DNA of 64,000 bases from JADJOM01 sp046327715 (lineage in GTDB: Bacteria; Gemmatimonadota; Gemmatimonadetes; Gemmatimonadales; GWC2-71-9): assembly GCA_046327715.1 (NCBI GenBank), contig JAXLXY010000004.1, forward strand, positions 124,001 through 188,000, written 5' to 3'. A program made the position numbers and the translations under genes. Every line of letters starts with the position of its first letter. The first letter of the stretch is position 1. Below the pieces are notes generated by a model that saw only the letters and a program-made list of their open reading frames with translations, did no database searches and had not been told where the DNA came from. Positions 35,025 through 42,599 of this stretch are shown one piece after another.

Positions 35025-36882
35025 CGGCCTCAGTGGCATCCGCGGCCGCGCGCGTGTCGGCCTCAGTGGCTTCCGCGGCCGCCTGGGCGGCGTCGCGCAG
35101 GCACGACCGCAGGGGGGCTGGGAGGGGAGGCATCGGTCCTGCCGGAGCGACGCGGCCCGGCGGCCGGCGACCGCTATTGGGTCCCTGCTAGCCCTCACGC
35201 TGTTCACCGGTTGCCACCTCGAGCGCCGCCCGCCCGCCACGCCGGCCGACCTGGTGCTGCGCGACGGCGTGGTGTGGACCGCCGAGCCGGAGCGCCCGTG
35301 GGCGCAGGCGGTCGCGATCCGCGAGGGGCGCCTGGTGTACGTGGGCGACGAGGCCGGGGTGGAGCGCTTCATCGGGGGCGGGACGCAGGTCGTGGAGCTG
35401 GCGGGCAAGATGGTGCTGCCCGGCTTCGGCGACACCCACGCGCACCCGCTCTCGGGCGGGCTCGAGCTCGGGGAGTGCAACCTCTACGAGGCGCGCACCC
35501 CCGCGGAGGTCGAGGGAGCGATCCACGCCTACGCCGATGCCCATCCCGAGCTGGCCTGGGTGCGCGGCAACGGCTGGCAGCTGCCGGTCTTCCCGGGCGC
35601 CAATCCCAGCCGTGCCATCCTCGACCGCATCATCCCCGACCGCCCGGCGTTCTTCTACGCCGCGGACGGGCACTCGGCGTGGGTGAACTCCCGGGCCCTG
35701 GCGCTCGCCGGCATCACCCGCGACACCCCGGACCCGGCCGGTGGGCGGATCGAGCGCGATCCGCGCACCGGCGAGCCGAGCGGCACGCTGCGCGAGGCGG
35801 CGATCGAGCTGGTGAGCCGGCTGCTGCCGCCCTACACCCGCGAGGCCCGCATCGGGGCGGTGCGGCGGGCGCTGGCGGAAGCCAACCGGCTCGGGATCAC
35901 CAGCATCACCGATGCGGACGTGGGCGAGGAGTACCTCGACGCCTACCTGGCCGTGGACGAGCGCAACGAGCTCACGGCGCGGGTCACCGTGGCCCTCCGG
36001 GACCACGAGGACATCCCCCTCGACAGCATGGTGGCGGTGCTGCGCGACCTGCGCGCCCGGGCCCGCCTGGCCTCCCGGGTGCACGCGGGCACCGTGAAGC
36101 TCTACGCCGACGGCGTCCTCGAGGCCCGCACCGCGGCGCTGCTGGCCCCCTACCTGGACCGGCCCGGCGACACCGGCCCGCTGGTGTACCCGCCCGAGGT
36201 GCTGGCGGAGCGGATCCTGCGCTTCGATCGCGAGGGCTTCCAGGTGCACGTGCACACGATCGGCGACCGCGCCATCCGGGTGACGCTCGATGCCCTGGCG
36301 CGGGCCCGGGAGGCGAACCCCTCGCGCGACGCGCGGCCGGTGCTGGCCCACATCGAGCTGTTCGATCCCGCCGACCTGCCCCGGTTCCGCGCCCTCGGCG
36401 TGGTGGCCAGCTTCCAGCCCTACTGGGCGCAGCGCGACGAGTACATCAGCGACCTCACCGAGCCGGCGCTCGGGCCGGTGCGCTCGCGCTGGCTCTACCC
36501 CATCGGCAGCATGCTCGCCAGCGGGGCGGTGGTGGCGGGCGGGAGCGACTGGACCGTGTCCTCGCTCAACCCGCTCGACGCGATCGAGGTGGCCATCACC
36601 CGGCACGAGCTCAACCGGCCCGGCGCCGAGGCCTGGCTGCCCGAGGAGCGCGCCGACCTGCCACGGATGCTCGCGGCCTACACCATCAACGCGGCGTGGG
36701 CCCAGCACGCCGAGCGCGAGACCGGCAGCCTGGTGGCGGGGAAGCTGGCCGACCTCATCGTGCTCGACCGCGATCTCTTCACCCTGCCCGCCACCGAGCT
36801 GCACCAGGCCCGGGCGCTGCTCACGCTGCTCGAGGGGCGGCCGGTGTGGCGGGACTCGACCTTCGCCACGACGCTCCGGTGA
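35017..36882 (+). CDS. Secreted YtcJ-like amidohydrolase (amidohydrolase 3 family)
   Basis: 621 residues if the GTG at 35017 is used. Residues ~54-66 look like a lipoprotein signal (SLLALTLFTGCHLE), so the true N-terminus is uncertain; the first ~50 residues contain an 11-residue repeat. The catalytic barrel has LVLRDGVVWTAEP, MVLPGFGDTHAHP with two metal ligands, GNGWQLPVFPGANPSRAILD, YAADGHSAWVNSRAL, TVKLYADGVLEART (the Lys), VHVHTIGDRAIRVTLDA and GSDWTVSSLNPLDAIE. These are marks of the YtcJ/amidohydrolase 3 group, which hydrolyses formamides and related amides. Overlap with the SBP gene implies co-translation. Confidence 0.9.
   Translation: MSSGLSGIRGRARVGLSGFRGRLGGVAQARPQGGWEGRHRSCRSDAARRPATAIGSLLALTLFTGCHLERRPPATPADLVLRDGVVWTAEPERPWAQAVAIREGRLVYVGDEAGVERFIGGGTQVVELAGKMVLPGFGDTHAHPLSGGLELGECNLYEARTPAEVEGAIHAYADAHPELAWVRGNGWQLPVFPGANPSRAILDRIIPDRPAFFYAADGHSAWVNSRALALAGITRDTPDPAGGRIERDPRTGEPSGTLREAAIELVSRLLPPYTREARIGAVRRALAEANRLGITSITDADVGEEYLDAYLAVDERNELTARVTVALRDHEDIPLDSMVAVLRDLRARARLASRVHAGTVKLYADGVLEARTAALLAPYLDRPGDTGPLVYPPEVLAERILRFDREGFQVHVHTIGDRAIRVTLDALARAREANPSRDARPVLAHIELFDPADLPRFRALGVVASFQPYWAQRDEYISDLTEPALGPVRSRWLYPIGSMLASGAVVAGGSDWTVSSLNPLDAIEVAITRHELNRPGAEAWLPEERADLPRMLAAYTINAAWAQHAERETGSLVAGKLADLIVLDRDLFTLPATELHQARALLTLLEGRPVWRDSTFATTLR
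35026..35082. repeat. 33-bp direct repeat at the amidohydrolase 5' end
   Basis: GGCCTCAGTGGC, A or T, TCCGCGGCCGC occurs at 35026-35049 and 35059-35082. In frame it encodes LSGIRGR and LSGFRGR, an 11-residue period before the signal peptide. Confidence 0.85.
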
Positions 36883-36892
36883 GGCCGGTCCG

Positions 36893-37270
36893 ATGATCCT
36901 GGCGCGCTGGATCCTCGGCGTCATCGGCGTGACCTTCGTGGCGATCGGGGCGGGATTCCTGCTCCGGCCGGTGAGCTGGGCCGCGTGGCTCGAGATCGCG
37001 CTGCCCACCGCGATGGCCCGGACCGACCTGCGCGCCACCTACGGCGGCTTCGACCTGGCCTTCGGGATCTTCCTCCTCGTGGCCGCGCGGCGCGCCGACT
37101 GGGTGGCGCCCGGCCTGGTGGCCAATGCGCTCGCCCTCGGCGGCTTCGCCCTGGGGCGCCTGCTCGGCTTCGTGGTGGAGCGGAGCGCGAGCCCGCGGCT
37201 GGTGCCGTTCCTGCTGATCGAACTGGCGGGGGTGGCGCTCTCCCTCGTGGCCCTGCGCAGGCTCCCATGA
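36893..37270 (+). CDS. DUF4345-like membrane protein
   Basis: 125 residues, four hydrophobic helices: WILGVIGVTFVAIGAGFLL, LRATYGGFDLAFGIFLLVA, LVANALALGGFALGRLLGF, then FLLIELAGVALSLVALRR. The pair TDLRATYGGFDLAFG with RLLGF is typical of DUF4345 small membrane proteins. Unknown function. Its stop overlaps the ATG of the VOC gene (ATGA), and it starts ten bases after the amidohydrolase, so the three form one unit. Confidence 0.78.
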   Translation: MILARWILGVIGVTFVAIGAGFLLRPVSWAAWLEIALPTAMARTDLRATYGGFDLAFGIFLLVAARRADWVAPGLVANALALGGFALGRLLGFVVERSASPRLVPFLLIELAGVALSLVALRRLP

Positions 37271-37653
37271 CCGATCCCGGCGCCGCGGCGCTGACGGCCA
37301 TCGGCCAGATCGCGGTGACGGTGCGCGACCTTCCCCGCGCCACCACCTTCTACCGCGACGTCCTCGGCCTGCCGCTGCTGTTCGAGGTGGCCGGCATGGC
37401 GTTCTTCGACGCCGGCGGGGTGCGGCTGATGCTCGCCGTCCCCACCGACCCCAGGTACGACCATCCCGCCTCCATCCTGTACTACCGGGTGGCCGACATC
37501 CACGCCGCCGCGGCGCGACTGGCCGCGGCGGGCGCCGCCTTCGCGGCCGAGCCACACCTGGTGGCGCGGATGCCGGACCACGACCTGTGGATGGCCTTCC
37601 TCGCCGACAGCGAGGGGAACACCCTCGCGCTGATGTGCGAGCGGCGGCCGTAG
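37267..37653 (+). CDS. VOC/glyoxalase-family protein
   Basis: 128 residues, one vicinal-oxygen-chelate domain of two beta-alpha-beta-beta-beta modules: IGQIAVTVRDLPRATTFYRD, VLGLPLLFEVAGMAFFDAG, then ILYYRVADIHAAAARLAAAG, and LWMAFLADSEGNTLALMCE. The last Glu of EGNTLAL is a usual metal ligand, but the first His is replaced (QIAVT instead of HVAVT), so metal binding may be incomplete. Small size fits a dimeric enzyme or binding protein. Translationally coupled to the DUF4345 gene. Confidence 0.9.
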   Translation: MTDPGAAALTAIGQIAVTVRDLPRATTFYRDVLGLPLLFEVAGMAFFDAGGVRLMLAVPTDPRYDHPASILYYRVADIHAAAARLAAAGAAFAAEPHLVARMPDHDLWMAFLADSEGNTLALMCERRP

Positions 37654-37662
37654 CGCGGGCGC

Positions 37663-38070
37663 ATGCCGGTACCGTTCGGGCGCGCCCTCGGGTATCTCTG
37701 GGCCCTGCCGGTGACGCTGGTGGGCGCGGGCGCGGCGCTCGCGGCCCGCGCGGGCGGCGCCCGGCTGTCGTGGCGTGAGGGGGTGCTCGAGGCGGCCGGC
37801 GGCCCGCTGGGCCCGCTGCTCCGCCGCGGCTACCCCCCGATGGCCATCGCCGCGATCACGCTGGGGCACGTGGTGCTGGCGCAGGCCCAGGACGACCTCG
37901 ACCGCACCCGCGTGCATGAACGCGTCCACGTGCGGCAGTTCGAGCGCTTCGGGCCGCTCTTTCCGCTGCTCTACCTGGGCGCCAGCGTGACCGCCCGGTG
38001 CCGGGGCGGCGACCTCTATCGCGACAACTGGTTTGAACGGGAGGCCCGCGCCGCGGAGGGCGCGGGCTGA
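37663..38070 (+). CDS. Small membrane protein with HExxH-like motif
   Basis: 135 residues. One or two hydrophobic segments at the N-terminus (LGYLWALPVTLVGAGAALAA, and YPPMAIAAITLGHVVLAQ), then TRVHERVHVRQFERFGPLF, LYLGAS, and YRDNWFEREAR. HERVH is a perfect HExxH zinc-protease motif, followed 17 or more residues on by Glu residues (in NWFEREA) that could be third ligands. I know no family name for this arrangement. It could be a small membrane-bound metallopeptidase, or the motif may only bind metal. It starts nine bases after the VOC gene. Confidence 0.7.
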   Translation: MPVPFGRALGYLWALPVTLVGAGAALAARAGGARLSWREGVLEAAGGPLGPLLRRGYPPMAIAAITLGHVVLAQAQDDLDRTRVHERVHVRQFERFGPLFPLLYLGASVTARCRGGDLYRDNWFEREARAAEGAG

Positions 38071-38418
38071 TCACCCCGCGCGGGCGGCGGCGAGCCGTTC
38101 CGCCAGGGCCGCGCGCGTGATGCGCTGGTGCGAGGTGTGCCAGAGCGGACGGCCGCCGCGCAGCAGGATCACCTGCGGCGACTGGTGGGGGATATCGAGC
38201 AGGCGGGCGAACTCCTGCGACAGCGGCCGCTGCCGGAGGACATCCACCTGCCACGCCGTCACCTCCGGATGCGCGGCCACGAACTCACCCAGCTCCACGC
38301 GGGCGTCCAGCGAGACGCCGCAGCGGGTGCTGTGCTTGTAGAGGAGGGTGAGCGAGGTCTCGGGAAGCGCCGCCAGCCACCGGGCGGCGCTTTCCGCATC
38401 GAGCGGGGCCAGCGGCAC
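38071..38418 (-). CDS. ytxJ: YtxJ-type monothiol bacilliredoxin
   Basis: 115 residues from a GTG that shares one base with the stop of the upstream lipoprotein (TAGTG). Thioredoxin-like fold with LYKHSTRCGVSLDARVEL (the single catalytic Cys follows HSTR), then QVDVLRQRPLSQEFARLL, IPHQSPQVILLRGG with the cis-Pro, and LWHTSHQRIT. These are the signatures of YtxJ, which removes bacillithiol from proteins. It implies a bacillithiol-type thiol in this organism. The gene name follows the Bacillus gene and is by similarity only. Confidence 0.88.
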   Translation of the reverse strand: MPLAPLDAESAARWLAALPETSLTLLYKHSTRCGVSLDARVELGEFVAAHPEVTAWQVDVLRQRPLSQEFARLLDIPHQSPQVILLRGGRPLWHTSHQRITRAALAERLAAARAG

Positions 38419-38828
38419 TAGAAGGTGATCTTGATGGTGTTGTCGTCGCCGAACTTGGTCTTGCAGATGCTGCTGCCGACCTTGGGCGCGCACATGGCGA
38501 GGGCGTGGATGATGCCGGAGGTCTGGTCCACCACGTCGATGGTCCAGGTGCCGGTGACCCGGCCGTTCGCGGCGGTGACCAGCGGGAGGGTGGTGACGGT
38601 GCCGGCCGTGGTCTGGGTGACCACCGTGGCGCCCTGGATCGGCGCGCTGCTGGCCTTGTCCTTCACCTCGAAGGTGATCACGTCGCTCCAGATGGCCCCG
38701 TTGCCGCCGCTCTGCGACTCGGAGACCACCGTGACGGTGTAGGGCGAGCCGGGCGGGCCGTTGGAGTCCGTCCCGCCGCCGCAGGCGGCGACGGCACCGG
38801 CGATCAGGAGCAGGGCGGCACGACGCAT
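38418..38828 (-). CDS. Lipoprotein with bacterial Ig-like domain
   Basis: 136 residues. Lipobox AGAVAACGG (Cys near residue 16). The single domain has the Big_1-like pattern VVSESQSGGNGAIWSDVITF, EVKDKASSAPIQGATVVTQT, TAANGRVTGTWTIDVVDQTS, with AMC and ICK Cys at the end that may pair. It is surface or periplasmic and probably structural or adhesive. The stop overlaps the GTG of the bacilliredoxin gene, although a functional link is not evident. Confidence 0.78.
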   Translation of the reverse strand: MRRAALLLIAGAVAACGGGTDSNGPPGSPYTVTVVSESQSGGNGAIWSDVITFEVKDKASSAPIQGATVVTQTTAGTVTTLPLVTAANGRVTGTWTIDVVDQTSGIIHALAMCAPKVGSSICKTKFGDDNTIKITF

Positions 38829-38874
38829 GGGCGATCCTCGAGAACCGGGGTGAGCGGGGGCGCGGGCAGCCGGC

Positions 38875-39132
38875 TTACGGCGTGCGGTCGGCGGCGTCGA
38901 TCAGGGCCTCGGTCTGGGCCACGAACGCGTCGTAGGCCCGGCCCCAGAGGCCGGAGAAGCGGGACTTCTTGGGCGCATTCTGGATGGTCTCGAGCAGGGG
39001 ACGAAGGAGGGGGTCCTCCCAGTCACTGGCCTCGAGGCCCTCGAGCACCGTGCTCCGGGGCACCAGGCCCTGGAGGTAGGCGCGGGCCCGCACGGCGATC
39101 TCGTGCCGGCGGAGGGTGCGGTCGGTGGTCAT
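38875..39132 (-). CDS. Small helical protein, unknown
   Basis: 85 residues, no signal peptide or membrane segment. Sequence is mostly helical: HEIAVRARAYLQGLVPRSTV, EASDWEDPLLRPLLETIQ, and YDAFVAQTEALIDAADR. No recognised family. Coding is supported by an ATG with AGGAAGG-like sequence upstream, good codon bias and a TAA stop. Neighbours on the minus strand are a hypothetical protein (20 bases upstream) and the Ig-like lipoprotein. Confidence 0.55.
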   Translation of the reverse strand: MTTDRTLRRHEIAVRARAYLQGLVPRSTVLEGLEASDWEDPLLRPLLETIQNAPKKSRFSGLWGRAYDAFVAQTEALIDAADRTP

Positions 39133-39151
39133 GAACTCTGCCTTCCTGTAG

Positions 39152-39667
39152 CTAGACGCGCGGCGGGAGCCGGAAGCCCACACCGGAGGATTCGAGCCAG
39201 GCCAGCGAGCGGGCGGCCTCGATGCCGGCGGTTGCCGGCTCGAGCCCCTGGGCCGGTACCCATGCTACCACGTAACTGCGCCCGGGTTCCTCCAGGTACG
39301 CCACCCAGGTGTCCCAGGGTGGCGCGTCCCGGTCATCAAAGTAGCCGTGGCTGGCGGCTCGCGCTGCTCCCCCCGAATGGGGTGGGGTGGGGAAGTACAC
39401 CAAGAGCAGCCCGCCCCCCAGCGGATCGATCGACCGCCGCCAGCTGCGCCCCAGGAGCAGCAGGCGCTGGTCGGCCACGGCCCGGACGGTCTCGGGCCAT
39501 GGGGTGGCGGGCGGGGGTGAGAGGTCGGAGGTGCGCAGCGCCCCTCCGAGGTCCGGCTGGCCCGCCTTGCGCCCACACCAGGAGACGGTCTCCGCGAGTC
39601 GTTCGCGGAAGGCGTGCAGTGACCCCGAGAGGTCCGGCTCGCTCCGGAGGAATTCCGGCACCGTCAT
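39152..39667 (-). CDS. Soluble protein, unknown
   Basis: 171 residues, no signal peptide. Alpha/beta composition with ETVSWCGRKAGQPDLGGAL, AVADQRLLLLGRSWRRSID, LGGGLLLVYFPTPP, WDTWVAYLEEPGRSYVVAWV. The ends of the last two look like beta strands around a small core. No family recognised. It begins 25 bases after the NTF2-like lipoprotein gene and precedes the 85-residue gene on the minus strand. Confidence 0.65.
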   Translation of the reverse strand: MTVPEFLRSEPDLSGSLHAFRERLAETVSWCGRKAGQPDLGGALRTSDLSPPPATPWPETVRAVADQRLLLLGRSWRRSIDPLGGGLLLVYFPTPPHSGGAARAASHGYFDDRDAPPWDTWVAYLEEPGRSYVVAWVPAQGLEPATAGIEAARSLAWLESSGVGFRLPPRV

Positions 39668-39692
39668 GGCGCTCCCGCTCCCCGTCGCCGCC

Positions 39693-40181
39693 CTACTTGG
39701 CGGGCGCCGGCGCCGGCGCGGGCGGCGTGTCGCTGTTGTAGATGTCGCTCACGGCCTTCCACTGGCCGCCGATCCGGCGCCATCCCACGAGGTACTTGCC
39801 GGCCTCGGTGGCCTGGCTTCCGTCGGGCTGCGGCACGCTGAAGGTGTAGCGGCCGCGGTCCAGGGCCAGGTCGCCGTCCACGAGGACCTCATCCACCACG
39901 AGGGTCAGGCTGGCGTTGAGCCCCCAGAGCCCGGCCCAGAAGGCGCGGATGGGGCCCGCGCCGTTCATGGCGGGCATGTTGGGCGGCATCAGCACGGCGG
40001 CGCTGTCGTAGATCGCGGCGATGGCGGAGTCGTTCTTCGCCACGATGAACTCGTTCCACTTGGCATCGATGTCCCGGATCGCCTGGGCGTCGGCCGCGGC
40101 ATCGTGCTTGGGGGCGGCCGGGCTGCAGGCGAGGGCGGTGCCGATGGCCAGGCCGCTCAGCAGGCGAGATGCGATCCGCAT
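39693..40181 (-). CDS. Lipoprotein of the SnoaL/DUF4440 (NTF2-like) fold
   Basis: 162 residues. Signal peptide with Cys near residue 19 (IGTALACSPA). The NTF2-like core shows AQAIRDIDAKWNEFIVAKND, AAIYDSAAVLMPPNMPAMNG, PIRAFWAGLWGLNASLTLVV, and GKYLVGWRRIGGQWKAVSD, typical of DUF4440. A Pro/Ala tail closes it. Periplasmic, role unknown; related proteins are often resistance or storage factors. It is in a row of small minus-strand genes with short spacers. Confidence 0.85.
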   Translation of the reverse strand: MRIASRLLSGLAIGTALACSPAAPKHDAAADAQAIRDIDAKWNEFIVAKNDSAIAAIYDSAAVLMPPNMPAMNGAGPIRAFWAGLWGLNASLTLVVDEVLVDGDLALDRGRYTFSVPQPDGSQATEAGKYLVGWRRIGGQWKAVSDIYNSDTPPAPAPAPAK

Positions 40182-40279
40182 TCATGCTCCAAAGAAGAGG
40201 AAGGGGGAGGAGATGACGACATGATGCGGGTGGGGCGGGGGCGGCGCAAGACCGGCCCCCCGGGGGGGCCGACGGGGAC

Positions 40280-40681
40280 CTACCGTGGCGCGGCGGGGGC
40301 GGCGGCGCGGCAGGCCGAATCCTGCGCGGCGAGTTGGTCGAGGTTGATGACCTCCCAGTCGCTGTCCGCGGCCTCCGGCAGCGCCATCGCGATCCGCACC
40401 TCGGAGTTGGTGCGACGGTCCACCTTGAGCGCGGTGATGCCGCGCAGCAGGACGAAGAGCGGGCCGGTGGCGGGATCCTTCGGGTCGACCGCGACGCCGA
40501 GGCAGGTACGATCGCGCACCCGGGCGCTGGCGAAGGCGCCACGAAGCCAGCCACCGCCCAGCACCGGGGCAGTGACCTGCACCCGGGCGCCGGGGTGGAC
40601 GAGCGGTGACGACTGGGCGTGGAGCGATGGCGGGAGCGCCATCGCGGCACCGGCGAGCAGGAGGCCGGCGAGGCCGGCCAG
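40280..40681 (-). CDS. Exported protein, unknown; start uncertain
   Basis: A secretory leader LAGLAGLLLAGAAMALPPSL, then HAQSS as cleavage site, precedes a ~100-residue beta-rich domain: VHPGARVQVTAPVLGGGWLR, DRTCLGVAVDPKDPATGPL, FVLLRGITALKVDR. No standard start codon precedes the leader in this frame: the only ATG (40642) lies inside it, and the coordinate given uses a CTG at 40681, 12 bases after the stop of the upstream AP2-like gene. Coupled translation from the upstream stop is possible. Family unknown. Confidence 0.5.
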   Translation of the reverse strand: MAGLAGLLLAGAAMALPPSLHAQSSPLVHPGARVQVTAPVLGGGWLRGAFASARVRDRTCLGVAVDPKDPATGPLFVLLRGITALKVDRRTNSEVRIAMALPEAADSDWEVINLDQLAAQDSACRAAAPAAPR

Positions 40682-40692
40682 CCGGCGGGCGC

Positions 40693-41016
40693 TTACTTCG
40701 CGGGGGGTTTCCCGGTGCGCTCGAGCGTCTTGAGCCACTTCACGGCCGCGGCGAGCGCCTGCTTCTTGCCGCCGTTCGAGAAGTCGCCGAAGTAGGCGGT
40801 GAACCTGGGGCGCCAACCCCTGGCCGAGCGCCGATGCCCGACCCGGACCACGAACCCGAACGTCCGGGTGCTGGCCTGGTCGACGCGGCAGATGCCGGGA
40901 GGAAGGCTCGAGTTGACGCGGCGGGCCCGCGCGGCCGGCAACGCCACCTTCACCTTGCTGGGGGACTTCGAGGTCCGGGACGCCGCGCCACGCGTCCCGG
41001 TCTGCTTCTTTGCCAT
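40693..41016 (-). CDS. Small basic AP2/ERF-like DNA-binding protein
   Basis: 107 residues, strongly basic. Start ATG at 41016 with GGAGAC 13-8 bases upstream. A Lys/Ser/Arg tail (MAKKQTGTRGAASRTSKSPS) precedes a ~60-residue unit: GICRVDQASTRTFGFVVRVG, RPRFTAYFGDFSNGGKKQAL, then AAAVKWLKTLER. Three strands followed by a helix, with the final AAAVKW, is the plan of AP2/ERF-type domains found in plants, phage and some bacterial mobile-element proteins. It probably binds DNA. The gene is not near any mobile element here. Confidence 0.6.
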   Translation of the reverse strand: MAKKQTGTRGAASRTSKSPSKVKVALPAARARRVNSSLPPGICRVDQASTRTFGFVVRVGHRRSARGWRPRFTAYFGDFSNGGKKQALAAAVKWLKTLERTGKPPAK

Positions 41017-41139
41017 GGATCGGGTCTCCGTGCAGCCCCTGGTCGGGGCCGGTGAATCTGACGGGCGAGCTAAAATGGCGATTCGTGGCACCGAATGGAA
41101 GAGCGTCCGGCATCTTCATACTCCGGTGCGGTGAAATCA

Positions 41140-42561
41140 CTACGGCTCCACCGGCGCGTGGGCAAACCGCCGCAGCAGCGAGACGTAGAATCGGACACCA
41201 AAGCCCACATTCTCGACCGAGATTCGCTCGTCGTTGCCGTGGACCTGGTAGCGGTTCTCCTCGATCGGGATCAGGTACGGATCGAGGCCGTAGGCCACGA
41301 TCCCCGCGGCCGCGTAGCTGGGGCGGTCGGAGGCGCCGGGGCTGATGGGCGTGGCCACCGGCACGCCGGGGAGCAGCTCCGCGGCGGTGGCCTCGAGGGC
41401 CTGGAACAGCTCGGTGCCCAGCGGCGCGCTGTAGCGCGGCGGCAGGGGCGAGATCTCCTCGAGCGTGATCCGCGGGTCGGCGATCACCCGGCGCAGCTCC
41501 GCGAGGAACGCGACCGGGTCCTGGTCGGGCAGCAGGCGGATGTCGAGGTCGGCGGTGGCCACCTGGGGGATGGTGTTGGTCTTGTTGGAGCCGACCAGCA
41601 CCGTCGGCGAGATGGTGTTGCGGAGCAGCGCGTTCCGCTCCGGCTCGCTGGTGAGCCATGCACGTCCCGCCGGCGAGCGCAGCGCCGCGGCGGGATCGGC
41701 GAGCCAGCGCCGGCCCGGTCCGGTCTCCACCGCCGCCTGCGCCTTGAGGAAGCGCGCCACCGCCGGCGAGAGGGTCAGCGGCGTCTGCCATGCGGCCACG
41801 CGCGCCACCGCGCGGGCCAGTACCGGGACCGGGTTCTGGTCGCCGATGGGCACCGAGCCGTGGCTGGTGGTGCCGTGCGCCACCATCCGGGTCCAGAGCG
41901 GCCGCTTCTCGCCCACGTCGATCCCGAACCACCGCACCTGGCCCCCCTCGACCCGGGTGTCGGCGCCCTCGGTCAGGAGGTACTCGACGCCCGCGAGCAG
42001 GTCGCGGTGCCGCTCCACGAACACGATTGCCCCGCGGCCGTCGGTCTCCTCGTCGGCGTTGGCGATGTAGACGAGGTCGCGGTCGAGGGTGAGCCCCGCG
42101 CGCTTGATGGCGATCAGCGCCATCAGCTGGATGATGCCGTGACCCTTCATGTCGATGGCGCCGCGGCCCCAGACCTCCCCGTTGACGATCTCGCCGCCGA
42201 AGGCGTCGCGGCTCCACTGCGCGGGCGTCACCGGCACCACGTCCATGTGGTGCACCAGCGCGATGGCCCGCCCCCCGCCGGTGCCCCGGAGCCGGGCGTA
42301 GAAGTTGGCGCGGCCGGGCCCCAGCTCGGCCGTGTCGAGGATCTGTCCCTCGATCCCCTCGCGCGCCAGCACGTCCTTGAGCCATCGGGCGGTGGCCAGC
42401 TCGTTGCCCGGCGGGTTGGTGGAGTTGATCCGGAGGTACTCGGCCAGGAGCCGGCTGGCCTCGTCGCGCAGCGCCGGCCAGTCGAATGCGGCCTGCTGGG
42501 CCGCCAGGGCACGGGGCACGAGCAGCAGCCCCAGCAGGGCGAGGAAGTGTCGGGTACGCAT
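41140..42561 (-). CDS. Secreted M20-family metallopeptidase
   Basis: 473 residues. Signal peptide (1-21, ending in RALAAQ). M20 signatures: YLRINSTNPPGNE, ALVHHMDVVPVTPAQWSRD with the H-x-D metal ligands, GEVWGRGAIDMKG with the bridging Asp, and NADEETDGRGA with the catalytic Glu. The dimerisation domain lies in the middle (SNKTNTIPQVATADLDIRLL). The C-terminus has NDERISVENV, with a metal His just before it (YQVHG). It cleaves a peptide or N-acyl amino acid outside the cytoplasm. The gene reads into a run of small envelope genes. Confidence 0.93.
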   Translation of the reverse strand: MRTRHFLALLGLLLVPRALAAQQAAFDWPALRDEASRLLAEYLRINSTNPPGNELATARWLKDVLAREGIEGQILDTAELGPGRANFYARLRGTGGGRAIALVHHMDVVPVTPAQWSRDAFGGEIVNGEVWGRGAIDMKGHGIIQLMALIAIKRAGLTLDRDLVYIANADEETDGRGAIVFVERHRDLLAGVEYLLTEGADTRVEGGQVRWFGIDVGEKRPLWTRMVAHGTTSHGSVPIGDQNPVPVLARAVARVAAWQTPLTLSPAVARFLKAQAAVETGPGRRWLADPAAALRSPAGRAWLTSEPERNALLRNTISPTVLVGSNKTNTIPQVATADLDIRLLPDQDPVAFLAELRRVIADPRITLEEISPLPPRYSAPLGTELFQALEATAAELLPGVPVATPISPGASDRPSYAAAGIVAYGLDPYLIPIEENRYQVHGNDERISVENVGFGVRFYVSLLRRFAHAPVEP

Positions 42562-42599
42562 GGGGAGGAATGGTAACCGGGGCACGCCCGCTCCGGGGG

